The notes under the pieces were generated by a model, which was given only the letters and a program-made list of their open reading frames with translations, made no database searches and was not told where the DNA came from. Below are positions 42,514 to 53,010 of a stretch of 64,000 nt of DNA, piece after piece (position 1 is the stretch's first letter; each line of letters starts with the position of its first letter). This DNA comes from Algibacter sp045066735 (GTDB taxonomy: Bacteria; Bacteroidota; Bacteroidia; Flavobacteriales; Flavobacteriaceae), in assembly GCF_045066735.1 (NCBI RefSeq), contig NZ_JBISHH010000025.1:434001-498000 (forward strand), given 5' to 3'. The position numbers were made by a program, and so were the translations under genes.

Positions 42514-43983
42514 ATGTTTAATTTGAAATTTTTTACCGTAGTATTATTTTTTGGAATTATAGCCTGTAATAATGCCGTAAAACAAAACCAAGAACCACAA
42601 AAAGAAGAGACTAAAAAAAATGTATTGGTAATTTGTATCGATGATTTAAGACCAGAGTTAAATGCTTTTGGAGCGAAGTATATTAAATCTCCAAACATAG
42701 ATCATTTAGCTTCTATTGGTCGTTCGTTTACGCGTCATTATGTCAACGCACCAAGTTGTGGGCCTTCTCGATACACTTTGCTAACTGGTCAATATGGCGC
42801 TCAATATAGACGGCATTATAATCAACCGTTGTTTTCTAGAGCAGCAGATTTAAGTAAAACACCAGAGGTAGAATCTCCTAGTATGCCAGAATGGTTTCGT
42901 AAGCAGGGCTATACAACCGTTTCGGTTGGTAAAGTTTCTCATCATCCAGGAGGGCGCGGTGGAGAAAACTGGAATAATGATAGTATTATAGAAATGCCAA
43001 ATGCTTGGGATAAGCATATTATGCCTGTAGGAGAATGGAAAACTCCACGAGGCGCCATGCATGGTTTAGCTAATGGAAAAGTAAGAACACCTAATCAAAG
43101 AGATGTTATTGAAGCTTTTGATGGTGGCGATAAAAGTTATCCAGATGGTCTAATAGCAGAAGAAGGATTAAAACAACTAGAAGAGTTATCATCTCAAGAT
43201 AAACCTTTCTTTTTAGCTATTGGGCTAATCAAGCCACATTTGCCTTTTGGAGCACCTAAAAAATATTTAGATCTTTATGATGGTGTAGATATTCCAGCAC
43301 CATTACATCCAGAAAAACCAGAAGGAAAAACCACTTGGCATAAATCTAATGAATTTATGAATTATGACCGTGGAGGTAAAGACCCAAGAGAAGATAAAGC
43401 GTTTGCCTTAGAATTAAAAAGATATTATGCTGCCTGTGTGAGTTATGCAGATAAACATGTTGGCGATATTTTACAAAAACTAAAAGAAACGAAAGCAGAT
43501 AAGAATACTATTGTTGTGCTTTGGGGAGATCATGGATGGCATTTGGGTGAACATGGTATTTGGGGTAAACATAGTCTTTTTGAAGAGTCTTTACGTTCGC
43601 CGTTAATTGTTTATACTCCAGGTATGGAAAACTCAGGAGAGCAAAGTGATGCCGTTGTAGAGTCTTTAGATTTATTTCCAACACTATGCGATTTAACTAG
43701 TTTACCAACGCCAAATGTTGCGCAAGGGGCTTCTTTAGTTTCTCTAATGGAGAATCCAAAATCAGAAGGACATTCTGCAGTGGCATATACTTCTGGCGCT
43801 TCAACTTTAAGAACAGATCGCTATCGTTTTACAGAGCATTGTAGCGGCGTTGTCGAGTTGTATGATCATGAGAAAGATCCGTCAGAAACTATAAATATAG
43901 CTTCAGAAAATCCCAAGTTAGTAACTAAACTTAGAGCACAATTAGGAAGTAAGTTGGATGATGCTTTCAATTGTAATCCTTAA
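42514..43983 (+). CDS. S1-family sulfatase, iduronate-2-sulfatase-like (lipoprotein)
   Basis: 489 residues with a lipoprotein leader (FFGIIACNN). The N-terminus VLVICIDDLRPELNAFG and the signature SCGPSRYTLLTGQY (formylglycine Cys82) resemble the iduronate-2-sulfatase-like S1_7 branch. WGDHGWHLGEHGIWGKHS is the second metal-binding segment. The protein differs from the upstream sulfatase in its signature residue after Cys (Gly rather than Met) and in length, so the two probably remove sulfate from different positions. Confidence 0.94.
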   Translation: MFNLKFFTVVLFFGIIACNNAVKQNQEPQKEETKKNVLVICIDDLRPELNAFGAKYIKSPNIDHLASIGRSFTRHYVNAPSCGPSRYTLLTGQYGAQYRRHYNQPLFSRAADLSKTPEVESPSMPEWFRKQGYTTVSVGKVSHHPGGRGGENWNNDSIIEMPNAWDKHIMPVGEWKTPRGAMHGLANGKVRTPNQRDVIEAFDGGDKSYPDGLIAEEGLKQLEELSSQDKPFFLAIGLIKPHLPFGAPKKYLDLYDGVDIPAPLHPEKPEGKTTWHKSNEFMNYDRGGKDPREDKAFALELKRYYAACVSYADKHVGDILQKLKETKADKNTIVVLWGDHGWHLGEHGIWGKHSLFEESLRSPLIVYTPGMENSGEQSDAVVESLDLFPTLCDLTSLPTPNVAQGASLVSLMENPKSEGHSAVAYTSGASTLRTDRYRFTEHCSGVVELYDHEKDPSETINIASENPKLVTKLRAQLGSKLDDAFNCNP

Positions 43984-44039
43984 AAATAAAATTACGATTA
44001 GTACAATTATTTACTATAAAAAATTAAATAAATTTTAAA

Positions 44040-46664
44040 ATGACGAAGAAAATCACATCTCTATTATGTTTAGTGCTATTTACGTTCACGGCATGTCAAT
44101 CAAAATTTAAACACAAGATTGAAACTTCAGCTCATGGACTTGTTATTCATAAAGATAGTACAATTATTAATATTGAAGTTGTAAACGAGTCTATCATTCA
44201 TATTAATAAAATAAAAGAAGGTAGCCAACCTACTACGCTTCCGGATTATGTTACGATTTTAGAGCCTCAAGCTGTTAGTTGGGACATAAGCGAAACAGAA
44301 GAATTATTAACTATCAGTACCGATTCTTTGGATGTATTTGTAAATGCTAATGGCGTTATAGAATATCAAACTAAAGCAAATAAAAAGTTAGTCTCAGAAA
44401 CCAATGAACTAACTTATTTAGATGGCGTTGAAAATCATGATGTATCACAAGGTTTTATAGCAGGAGATGAAGGTTTGTTTGGTTTAGGTCAGTTTCAAAG
44501 TGGTATAATGAACTGGAAAAATGTGCCTATTCGTCTACAACAATATAATCAAGAAATTGCTATCCCATTTATAGTGTCTACCAATGGGTATGGTATTTAT
44601 TGGCACAATTACAGCTTAACAGATTTTAATCAGCCCCAAAATGAAATAGTATTTGAATCTGAAGGTGAAATTGAAACAAAGAAAGAAGACCAAGTAATAC
44701 CAGAAGGTGGTGAAAAAGAAAACGTAGCAGCCTATGTAGCTCATGAAGCTAAGAAAAAAAATATTCGTGAAACAACTTTTACGCCAACCCAAACTGGTGA
44801 GTATACCTTTTTAGCACTAAGTGATCATAATGGCCGTATGCGCGGTGAAATTAAAGTAAGTATAGATGGTGATGATGTTATAAATTATTCTACTATATGG
44901 ATGCCTAGAAGATATTCGGGAAAAAAGCATTTAGAAGCAGGGAAAACCTATAAAGTAGTTTTTCAAAATACAGGTGCAAAAATACTTGGGAATTTGTTTT
45001 ACAACCAACCAGATTACAATAAAACTGTTTTTAGTAGTACTAAAGGTAATGCTATAGATTATTACTTAATAGCTGGTGGAAATCCTGGAGAAGTTATTTC
45101 CCAATACCAAAACTTAACAGGAAAAGCGCCTTTATTTCCAAAATCATCTTATGGTTTTTGGCAATGTAGAGAGCGGTATCACAACCAAGAAGAACTATTG
45201 GAGAATGCTCGTGAAATGCGAAAACGAGAAATTCCTTTCGATAATATTGTGCAAGATTGGTTTTATTGGCCAAAAGGAACTAAAGGACCAGAATGGGATA
45301 GAGCGAAATACCCAGATCCTGATGCTATGGTTAAAGAATTAACAAAATTAAACTTGACCTTAATGGTTTCTGTATGGCCAGAGGTAAAGAATAAACTATT
45401 AGAAGAAAAGTATGGCCTTACCAAAATAGAAAGTAGTAATTACGTAGATATTTACGATAATAAAGTGGCTAAACAATTTTATCGTGCTTTGAGTGATTCT
45501 ATGTTTCATAAAGGTGTAAAATCTATATGGCTAGATGGAACAGAACCAGAAGGTGTAAAAAACACAAAAGTAAATACTGCTGTTGGACCTTATGAAGATG
45601 TTCAAAACCCGTATTCGCTTTTAGTAACAAAGGCTATGTACGATGGAAGAAGAGAAGAGTTTCCAATGGAACGTGTATTTAACTTAACACGTTCGGCTTA
45701 CGCAGGGCAACAACGTTATGGCGCTACCTCGTGGTCTGGAGATGTAGAAGCTTCATGGGAACAGTTTTCTGAACAAATTGCGGCAGGACTTAATTTTACT
45801 ATGGCAGGTGTTCCTTATTGGTCACACGATATTGGTGGGTTTTTTAGAGATTCTAAATCTATCAACCCTCAATTTGATAATCAATATACAAATCCTGAAT
45901 ATATAGAACTGTTAACACGTTGGTTTCAGTTTGGTGCATTTAGTCCAATTTTCCGTATTCATGGTTATGTCTCAGAAACTGAAATTTGGAGATACAATGA
46001 TGCTTTTGAGAGTACAGCGCGCAAGTTTATAGATTTAAGATATCAATTAATGCCATATATCTATTCACAGGCTTGGCAAATTACGAATAATAGCCGTCAA
46101 TTAATGGCGCCATTGGCATACCATTATCCAAACGATAAAAATACTTGGGGTATTAAAGATCAGTTGTTTTTTGGGGAATCTTTAATGGTTGGATTTGTTA
46201 CGGAATATGAGCAAAGAACCAAAGAAATGTATTTTCCTTTAGGGACTTGGTATAATTTCTGGAACGGTGAAAAAATAATAGGTGGTAAAACACTAAATGT
46301 AAAAGCCGAATTAGATGAAACGCCATTATTTGTAAAAGCAGGAACTATTTTGCCTATTGGGCCAAAAATTCAATATGCAACCCAATTAACAAAAGAGCCT
46401 ACAAATGTTGTTGTTTATCCGGGTAAGGATGCCGAATTTAAAATGTATCTCGATGATGGAGCATCATATAATTATGAAAAATCAACCTATTCAGAAATTG
46501 TATTTTTATATTCAGAAAAATCTAAAACCTTAACAGTTAAAAAAGGAGATGGAGATTATTTTGATTTTAGTGTTAGTCCATTCGAGTTAGCCTTTCAATT
46601 GGTAGGCGAGAATTCAGTACACAGATATTTATTTTTTGGTGAAGAGTTGAAGGTTCAGTTTTAA
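44040..46664 (+). CDS. GH31 alpha-glycosidase (alpha-xylosidase-like) with PA14 insert
   Basis: 874 residues, a lipoprotein (LFTFTACQS). Residues about 225-330 form a PA14-like domain (ETTFTPTQTGEYTFLALSDH) inserted into the N-terminal beta domain, as in Bacteroidota alpha-xylosidases. The barrel has the nucleophile Asp499 in SIWLDGTEPEG and the acid/base Asp568 in SWSGDVEASW. It releases alpha-linked xylose, glucose or galactose; the exact sugar cannot be read. The gene ends the first transcript of the block at a strong terminator. Confidence 0.92.
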   Translation: MTKKITSLLCLVLFTFTACQSKFKHKIETSAHGLVIHKDSTIINIEVVNESIIHINKIKEGSQPTTLPDYVTILEPQAVSWDISETEELLTISTDSLDVFVNANGVIEYQTKANKKLVSETNELTYLDGVENHDVSQGFIAGDEGLFGLGQFQSGIMNWKNVPIRLQQYNQEIAIPFIVSTNGYGIYWHNYSLTDFNQPQNEIVFESEGEIETKKEDQVIPEGGEKENVAAYVAHEAKKKNIRETTFTPTQTGEYTFLALSDHNGRMRGEIKVSIDGDDVINYSTIWMPRRYSGKKHLEAGKTYKVVFQNTGAKILGNLFYNQPDYNKTVFSSTKGNAIDYYLIAGGNPGEVISQYQNLTGKAPLFPKSSYGFWQCRERYHNQEELLENAREMRKREIPFDNIVQDWFYWPKGTKGPEWDRAKYPDPDAMVKELTKLNLTLMVSVWPEVKNKLLEEKYGLTKIESSNYVDIYDNKVAKQFYRALSDSMFHKGVKSIWLDGTEPEGVKNTKVNTAVGPYEDVQNPYSLLVTKAMYDGRREEFPMERVFNLTRSAYAGQQRYGATSWSGDVEASWEQFSEQIAAGLNFTMAGVPYWSHDIGGFFRDSKSINPQFDNQYTNPEYIELLTRWFQFGAFSPIFRIHGYVSETEIWRYNDAFESTARKFIDLRYQLMPYIYSQAWQITNNSRQLMAPLAYHYPNDKNTWGIKDQLFFGESLMVGFVTEYEQRTKEMYFPLGTWYNFWNGEKIIGGKTLNVKAELDETPLFVKAGTILPIGPKIQYATQLTKEPTNVVVYPGKDAEFKMYLDDGASYNYEKSTYSEIVFLYSEKSKTLTVKKGDGDYFDFSVSPFELAFQLVGENSVHRYLFFGEELKVQF

Positions 46665-46698
46665 AAGAGCTATTTAACGCTAGAAATTCAAGAATATA

Positions 46699-46737
46699 AA
46701 AGACAATAGTAAAATTAAATTTTACTATGGTCTTTTT
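46699..46737 (+). terminator. Intrinsic terminator after the GH31 gene
   Basis: ATAGTAAAAT (46706-46715) pairs with ATTTTACTAT (46719-46728), extended by AAAGAC/GTCTTT after one mismatch, and ends in TTTTTG. It splits the carbohydrate block into two transcripts. Confidence 0.82.
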
Positions 46738-46862
46738 GTGTTTATGGCACTTTTTTATAGTAAAAGAACCATGCTTTATAATAAAAAATAAAGGCTTCAA
46801 TTATTTTTACATGGTAAATCCTTGAAGGTATTCAAATGGAGAAAATCAAAAATAAATGATAT

Positions 46863-48218
46863 ATGAATTTTAAGTTAGTTCTATTTCTGATTGTGGCCTG
46901 TGTATCTTATAGTATGAAGGCGCAAAATCCCGTTTTTACCCATGTATTTACTGCCGACCCGTCTCCGCACGTATGGCCAGATAATTCCAACAAACTTTGG
47001 GTATACACCTCTCATGATGAACCAGGATCTAATAACCATTATGGTATGACGGGCTATCATGCCTTTTCTACAACAGATATGGTAAACTGGACAGATCACG
47101 GACGTATTTTACATTTAGATAACGTTGATTGGGCAGAGAGTCATGCTTGGGCTATGGACGCAGCATATTATCGCGGTCAATATTATTTAATTTACTGCAT
47201 GAAAGAAACCGGAATTGGGCTGTTTAGAACGGGAATTGCACGTAGTGATGTGCCACAAGGGCCATTTACAGATTTGGGCTATGTAAAAGGTGTAGAGTTT
47301 GGTCAAGATCCCGCATTATTTATTGATGATGATGGAATACCATATTTGTTTTGGGGGCATGATCGCAAATGTTTTGCAGCAGAGCTAAATGAAGATTTAA
47401 TGTCTATTAAGCCAGAAACATATATAGATTTAACTAAACAATTAACACATGTTTTCGAGGGGCCTTGGGTGCATAAACGTAAAGGCAAATATTATTTAAC
47501 ATACCCTGGATTAACACCACGTCGCTGGCCAGAAAAAATGTTTTATGCAGTAGCAGATAATCCACTAGGTCCATATGAGTTTAAAGGTGTTTTTATTGAT
47601 GATTTTGAAGGTCAAAGTGGAACCAATCACGGCGGAACGGTTACTTATAAAGGGAAAGATATCATGTTTTACCACAGCGCTTGGCTATCTGGTGGTTTAA
47701 GCGAAACTAGAAATGTAATGGCAGATTATTTACATTATAATAAGCAAGGAGATATCATCCCTATTGTTCCTTCAAAAGAAGGTTTAGGAAATGCTAAGCG
47801 AAACAAAACAACGTTGCTTTTAGAGGCGGAAAACGGATTTTCAGGCGGTGGTGAGTTGTACAATGTAATTGTTGATACTTGGATAAAAGGCTATAGCGGT
47901 AAAGGTTACGTAACTAATTTTGATAATCCTTATGATCATGTATCCATTTTAGCTCAGGTAGCACAACCAGCAAAGTATCGTTTTATAGTAAGTTATGCTT
48001 CACCAGATGGAGAATCGAATCATGATATTTTAATTAATAGCCATGCCTATAGAGAATTTAAATTTCCGAAATCTAAAGCATTTACAGAAATAGATTTTGG
48101 AGTTGTTAGCTTAAAAGCGGGCGATAATTTGGTGCGTATTTTTAAAAAAGATTGGCAACCATCAAAAGGTGAGTTTGCTATTGATTATATAAAGTTGGTG
48201 CAAGTTTTTGAATATTAA
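46863..48218 (+). CDS. GH43-family glycosidase with C-terminal carbohydrate-binding module
   Basis: 451 residues with a signal peptide ending near MKAQ. The five-bladed propeller shows the three catalytic acids: Asp32 in FTADPSPH, Asp149 in GQDPALF and Glu199 in FEGPW. Residues about 318-450 form a CBM6/CBM35-like sandwich, beginning TTLLLEAENGFSGG and ending FAIDYIKLV. GH43 enzymes remove beta-xylose or alpha-L-arabinofuranose (or galactose in some subgroups). Its presence suggests pentose or galactose branches on the target glycan. Confidence 0.92.
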   Translation: MNFKLVLFLIVACVSYSMKAQNPVFTHVFTADPSPHVWPDNSNKLWVYTSHDEPGSNNHYGMTGYHAFSTTDMVNWTDHGRILHLDNVDWAESHAWAMDAAYYRGQYYLIYCMKETGIGLFRTGIARSDVPQGPFTDLGYVKGVEFGQDPALFIDDDGIPYLFWGHDRKCFAAELNEDLMSIKPETYIDLTKQLTHVFEGPWVHKRKGKYYLTYPGLTPRRWPEKMFYAVADNPLGPYEFKGVFIDDFEGQSGTNHGGTVTYKGKDIMFYHSAWLSGGLSETRNVMADYLHYNKQGDIIPIVPSKEGLGNAKRNKTTLLLEAENGFSGGGELYNVIVDTWIKGYSGKGYVTNFDNPYDHVSILAQVAQPAKYRFIVSYASPDGESNHDILINSHAYREFKFPKSKAFTEIDFGVVSLKAGDNLVRIFKKDWQPSKGEFAIDYIKLVQVFEY

Positions 48219-48416
48219 TTCTAGCTTTTATATGGAATAAGATTATGGTTGTGATTTTCCTTTTATCAGTATCATTTATCATAATTGGATAACGCACTCC
48301 TGATATACTTATAATTCATACCATTTGAATCATAATTTATACTTCACGGCTATAGATTTAAGTAGTTTTATCTCAGATTAAAAAAGATATTTTATTTCTA
48401 TATAAAAACAGAATTA

Positions 48417-49889
48417 GTGAAGACATTTACATTACTTATTTCCATAATGGTTTTATCGATTATTCATTTAGGATGCGGACAAAACGTTAATAAATCCATT
48501 CAGCAAGAAACTAAGTCTAAAAAGGCTAAAGTATATGTGTCTTCATTATCTGAATTTAGGAACATATTAAATAGCAGTAATTATGATATTACTTTAAAAC
48601 CTGGCGATTATAATATTACAGAGCTTCCCGAAGAAGAAAGAAGTTTTGTTTGCTCAGGTTCTAATAATACTATTAATCTTTCTGGAGTATATATAAATTT
48701 TCCTGTAGGAACTTGTAAAGATGCTCATTTTAATTTTACTGGATCTAATAATACACTTTATGGAGGTGTTTTTGAGGATACATACCAAAATGGAATGACG
48801 GAAGTAACCGATTTTGGAAGTTATAATCAAAACCGGAAAACTTTAGCAAAAGGACTTAAAGGAGGAGCTAATATTAGAGTTTCAGGTAACGGAAATACAA
48901 TTGAAGGTATTAAGTTAACGGCGAGAGGTTCGTTCCCTTATGGTTATGGTAATATGTACGGTATTGGTAGAGGTAATGCTACAGGTTTAGATAAGCGTTG
49001 TGCATTGTTAATTACAGGTGTGGGAAATACAGTTGATAATTGCGAGTTTCAGCATCGTGCTTTCGGACATGTTATTTATATGCAAAAAAATGCAGATAAA
49101 ACACTTATAAAAAACACTTATATTGAAGGTGCTGTGCGCCCCAGTAACGATAGCTACAGTGAAACTAACGATGGCGATTTACCAAAAAGATTTGATTATA
49201 AAATGCCTATAGGGCAAATGAAAGGGCTTCCCATTCCGCGCGATGTTATGTTTAACCTAACAGAAGATGGCATTAGAGCATATAACATTCCAGGTTCCGT
49301 AACAGTAGAAAATTGTAAAGTGGTTAAATGCCGAGGAGGTATAAAGCTTTATATGGCAAAAGGTGCTGTTAAAGTGAGTAATAGTACGGTTTTAGATTGC
49401 GTTGTAGAGGGGTATTCTTTAAATAACGGTGGCGAATTAATTAATTGTAAGGGTAATGCAGCTTATGGCCCATTGCTTTATATGCATTTTGATAAAGTTT
49501 CAAACCAAAAAATCGATCTTACCGTATGGCCGGCACCTCACGCCGTTGGTAACCACGTGTTTGCAGCAATAAAAGGACATGGGCACGATATAACGCTAAA
49601 AAAAGCTAAAAATAACGAAGCAATAGACCGTGCACTTCGGCCAATAGTAGTTGGATATAAAGCTCGTTTCGAATTTTTAACCACTAGCTATCCCGGAGTA
49701 CCAAAGGGATATGAAGATAATTTTAACACCTATTTCGGTGATGCAACATACCAAGCTTCAAATATTTTTCTTAAAAACGAAACTGAATATCCTGTTATTA
49801 TTGGAAATCTTTCAGAAAATAACAAAATAGAAAGTTTAGGTGCGGTTACCAATCTTGGCAAAGAGAATTCTGTTAAACGCAAGATTTGA
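48417..49889 (+). CDS. Right-handed beta-helix protein 1 (putative glycan lyase/hydrolase)
   Basis: 490 residues, GTG start, lipoprotein leader ending IHLGCGQ. The body is a parallel beta-helix with repeated N-rich turns (NTIEGIKL, NTVDNCEF). It shares with the two other beta-helix genes the stretch GSFPYGYG, then QHRAFGH (His213-His218), EGAVRPSNDS and EDGIRAYN. These conserved polar residues sit in one face of the helix and are candidates for catalysis. The fold is that of PL6-type lyases and some glycosidases, but no CAZy family can be assigned. It is the most divergent of the three. Confidence 0.75.
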   Translation: MKTFTLLISIMVLSIIHLGCGQNVNKSIQQETKSKKAKVYVSSLSEFRNILNSSNYDITLKPGDYNITELPEEERSFVCSGSNNTINLSGVYINFPVGTCKDAHFNFTGSNNTLYGGVFEDTYQNGMTEVTDFGSYNQNRKTLAKGLKGGANIRVSGNGNTIEGIKLTARGSFPYGYGNMYGIGRGNATGLDKRCALLITGVGNTVDNCEFQHRAFGHVIYMQKNADKTLIKNTYIEGAVRPSNDSYSETNDGDLPKRFDYKMPIGQMKGLPIPRDVMFNLTEDGIRAYNIPGSVTVENCKVVKCRGGIKLYMAKGAVKVSNSTVLDCVVEGYSLNNGGELINCKGNAAYGPLLYMHFDKVSNQKIDLTVWPAPHAVGNHVFAAIKGHGHDITLKKAKNNEAIDRALRPIVVGYKARFEFLTTSYPGVPKGYEDNFNTYFGDATYQASNIFLKNETEYPVIIGNLSENNKIESLGAVTNLGKENSVKRKI

Positions 49890-50130
49890 AACATCGAATT
49901 CAATTAATTTAAGTTGAGGTTTTGGAGACTGTTTTTGTCTATAGCTATTGGATAGGTTGTTGTTAAAATGTTATTTATCTATGTGAAGTAAACAATAAGC
50001 CTAATGTTTTATAAATTAAAATAATCTACTGAAAACAAGTGATTAATTCATGTTTTAGATAAGGGTAGAATATTAAGGTATTATAAAATGCAAATTCTCA
50101 AAAGTGAAATAAAATAAGTATTCAAAAGAA

Positions 50131-51570
50131 ATGAAACAATATAAAACGCTTTCAATTATTAATTTAAAACAGTTATTGGCTTTATTTGTTGTTATAATGT
50201 TTAATTCAGTTGTCTGTTCTCAAACAGTAGTTCATTCTTTTAACGAGCTATTACCTTATCTAGATGATGATAATGTACAAGTGAAGTTAAAGCCTGGTAA
50301 TTATACTATTACGGCAAAAGATATTCAAGATGGCAATTTTACGAGTGCTACGGTTGTTAAAAACCGGGCTAACGTACTTTTTTTGTTTTCGGGAAATAAT
50401 AGTGTTTACGACTTTACAGATGTTATCATAAGTGTTGAAACTGCAGTGTTAAGTGCTTTTGAAAGTAAAAATACAGAGTTATACGAAATACAAATTATCG
50501 GAAATAAAAATGTATTAAAAAACCTTACTATTGCCGATGTTGGCTCTGTAAATGATGCACCAACTAGGCGTGCAACAAATATCGTGATGGATGGAGCAAG
50601 TAACAGGATAGAAGGATTTCATATTACAACAAAAGGATCTTACCCTTACGGATATGGTGAAGCTTTTGGCAAGGGAGGAAAAAGCGTAATTAACCATAGA
50701 AAGCATTCTTCTTTTTTAGTGAGAGGTTATAAAAATCATGCTAAAAATTGTACTATTATTCATCGTTCTTACGGGCATGCAATGTTTATGCAGGCAGCAG
50801 ATTGGCCAATTATAGAAGGTTGTTATATAGAAGGAACAATGCGTTCTACCGATGATATGTGGACAGAAAAAGGAACAGGATCAGATGCCGATAAAGTAAA
50901 TTTTAAAACTGTTTTTGGTTACGCTTTACCGAAAGGATACATGATGTGTTTGGGAGAGGAAGGTATTAGAGCTTATAACGGAGGCGAAACCATTATTGAT
51001 GGTAAGGAATATAGAAGAGGCACATCAAACCCAACCATTATTAATTGTACTATTAAAAACATGAGGGCAGGCGTTACACTAACTCATGCAACGGGTAAAA
51101 AATACGTTTCTGGTACTACAGCAATTGGTTGCCAGAGAGGTTTTTGTATTGGTACTGGCGATATTGTAGATTGTTATGCCGATACACAACATGGTCCCGC
51201 ATTGGGTGTAGATTATCCAAGTGATCAAGGTATGAATGCCGAAATTACGTTGCTACCTTATCAAGGAGATAGTTATAATGGAGGTGGGCATGCTGCTATT
51301 GTTACAGGTAGTAATCATAAAATTATTTTTCATAATGCTTTGCCAAATGCAGACCAAAACCTAAAAATAAATATTGGTGGAGATAATAAAACTGTAGGAC
51401 TTCTTAATAAAGATGAAAATTATTCTGCTTCAAATATTATACTTCATAACTTTACGAATTATCCGGTAGTTTTAGACGATAATAGTAAAAATTGTACAGG
51501 AGTATCAGTAGGTGAAATTACGGATGAAGGTGAAAATAATCATATTTTAAAAATTGTTGAGCTTAATTAA
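50131..51570 (+). CDS. Right-handed beta-helix protein 2 (putative glycan lyase/hydrolase)
   Basis: 479 residues with a signal peptide (MFNSVVCSQ). It is strongly similar to the protein at 53011. Shared pieces are QVKLKPGNYTITAKDI, GSYPYGYGEAFGKGG, HRSYGH (His211-His216), FMQAADWPIIEGCYIEG, TMRSTDDM, EKGTGSDADKV, EGIRAYNGGETIIDGK and RGTSNPTIINCTIKNMRAG. The layout is a single parallel beta-helix, probably binding an oligosaccharide in a cleft lined by the His and Arg residues. It precedes the DUF1080 gene by 21 bases, so the two are likely expressed together. Confidence 0.78.
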   Translation: MKQYKTLSIINLKQLLALFVVIMFNSVVCSQTVVHSFNELLPYLDDDNVQVKLKPGNYTITAKDIQDGNFTSATVVKNRANVLFLFSGNNSVYDFTDVIISVETAVLSAFESKNTELYEIQIIGNKNVLKNLTIADVGSVNDAPTRRATNIVMDGASNRIEGFHITTKGSYPYGYGEAFGKGGKSVINHRKHSSFLVRGYKNHAKNCTIIHRSYGHAMFMQAADWPIIEGCYIEGTMRSTDDMWTEKGTGSDADKVNFKTVFGYALPKGYMMCLGEEGIRAYNGGETIIDGKEYRRGTSNPTIINCTIKNMRAGVTLTHATGKKYVSGTTAIGCQRGFCIGTGDIVDCYADTQHGPALGVDYPSDQGMNAEITLLPYQGDSYNGGGHAAIVTGSNHKIIFHNALPNADQNLKINIGGDNKTVGLLNKDENYSASNIILHNFTNYPVVLDDNSKNCTGVSVGEITDEGENNHILKIVELN

Positions 51571-51591
51571 TCATATAATAAATTATTCAAA

Positions 51592-52965
51592 ATGAAATCT
51601 TACGTAAATACCGTGCTATTTGTTTTTGTAATATGCCATGCAAGTACTGTTTTTTCACAAATTAAATTTAAATCATTAAGGGATTTTATGCAACCTGCAG
51701 GAGACTGGCTTCAAGCAAGTCAAGTTAAAGTCGACTCTATCAATAATAAAATTTTTAGTTATGAACCAGGAATAGACTGCTTTGTAAATGGGGCAAAAGG
51801 AAGAACCAAATATTTAGTAACAAAAGAGTCTTTTGGAGATATTGAGTTACATATCGAATTTATGCTTCCACAAGGTTCTAACTCTGGTATTTATTTTCAA
51901 AGTAGATATGAAATTCAGCTTTTCGATAGTTGGAACGCAACTCACCTTACCTTTTACGATTGTGGAGGAATACAACAACGATGGGATAGCAGTAAAGGTG
52001 ATAATGGAAAAGGTTTTGAAGGATACGCTCCAAGATTAAATGCTTGTAAAGCACCAGGGAAATGGCAGGAGTTAGACGTTATTTTTAAGGCGGCCAAATT
52101 TAATTCCGCAGGAGAAAAAATAACGAATGCTAAATTTGAGAAAGTCATTTTAAATGGTATGGTAATACATGAAAATGTAGAACTATCTGGGCCTACTAAA
52201 GGCGCTTTGTCAGAAATAGAAGTGGCCAGAGCACCTTTTAGATTACAAGGCGGTCATGGACCAGTAGCTTTTAGAAATATTAAAGTAAGAGATTTAAGTA
52301 ATATAAGATTATCTAAACCTAATATGTGGGTAGACCTCTTTGAAAACAACGAAGAAACAGGACCTAATTACGATTTTATTGTTAATGGAGATGCCACGAA
52401 TCAAGAAGCAAATACCATGTTTGAGTATAATGGTAAAGAACTTAGAGCCATGTATAAATGGCAAGAAACCGTTGCGCCTTATGGTATTGCAATTACCAAA
52501 AAAACGTATGGTTCATACGATTTAAAATTTGAGTTTAAGTGGGGGAAACGAAAGTTTGAACCTCGTTTAGATAAAATTCGCGATGCTGGTTTACTTTACC
52601 ATTGTCCTGTTGGTAGCTATGCATGGCCTTCTAGTTTAGAATACCAAATTCAGGAAGGTGATTGTGGCGATTTGTGGACCATTCTAGGTACTTCTTGCAA
52701 TGTGCTAAAAGAAGGAGAAATTATTAATGTTAAGAAAGCCGATTATAGTAGATCCAAAAAGTGGACAAATCAAGAAAAATCTGGCTGGAATAAAGTACTA
52801 CTCGAAGTCCGTGGCGACACCGCAAAATATTATTTAAATGGTGTTTTAATAAACCAAATTGTAAATGCAACCTATGGAGGTTTATCGCTTAATTCTGGTT
52901 TTATAGCACTGCAAGCCGAGTATTCCGAGGTAATTTACAGAAAAATAAAAATTAAAGAACTTTAG
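51592..52965 (+). CDS. Tandem DUF1080 protein (3-keto-disaccharide hydrolase family)
   Basis: 457 residues with a signal peptide (HASTVFSQ). Two concanavalin-like DUF1080 domains occur in series. The first (about 50-235) has TKESFGDIELHIEFMLPQGS, NSGIYFQSRYEIQLFDSW and GGHGPVAFRNIKVRDL; the second (about 240-457) has KKTYGSYDLKFEFKWG and AGLLYHCPVG, and closes with YSEVIYRKIKIKEL. The family includes hydrolases acting on 3-keto glycosides. Here it is sandwiched between two close beta-helix paralogues, which suggests a shared substrate. No 3-dehydrogenase gene is present in the window. Confidence 0.85.
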   Translation: MKSYVNTVLFVFVICHASTVFSQIKFKSLRDFMQPAGDWLQASQVKVDSINNKIFSYEPGIDCFVNGAKGRTKYLVTKESFGDIELHIEFMLPQGSNSGIYFQSRYEIQLFDSWNATHLTFYDCGGIQQRWDSSKGDNGKGFEGYAPRLNACKAPGKWQELDVIFKAAKFNSAGEKITNAKFEKVILNGMVIHENVELSGPTKGALSEIEVARAPFRLQGGHGPVAFRNIKVRDLSNIRLSKPNMWVDLFENNEETGPNYDFIVNGDATNQEANTMFEYNGKELRAMYKWQETVAPYGIAITKKTYGSYDLKFEFKWGKRKFEPRLDKIRDAGLLYHCPVGSYAWPSSLEYQIQEGDCGDLWTILGTSCNVLKEGEIINVKKADYSRSKKWTNQEKSGWNKVLLEVRGDTAKYYLNGVLINQIVNATYGGLSLNSGFIALQAEYSEVIYRKIKIKEL

Positions 52966-53010
52966 TTCAAAATTAATTAAAGTATAATAAGAAATCAATA
53001 CTTAAAAAAC

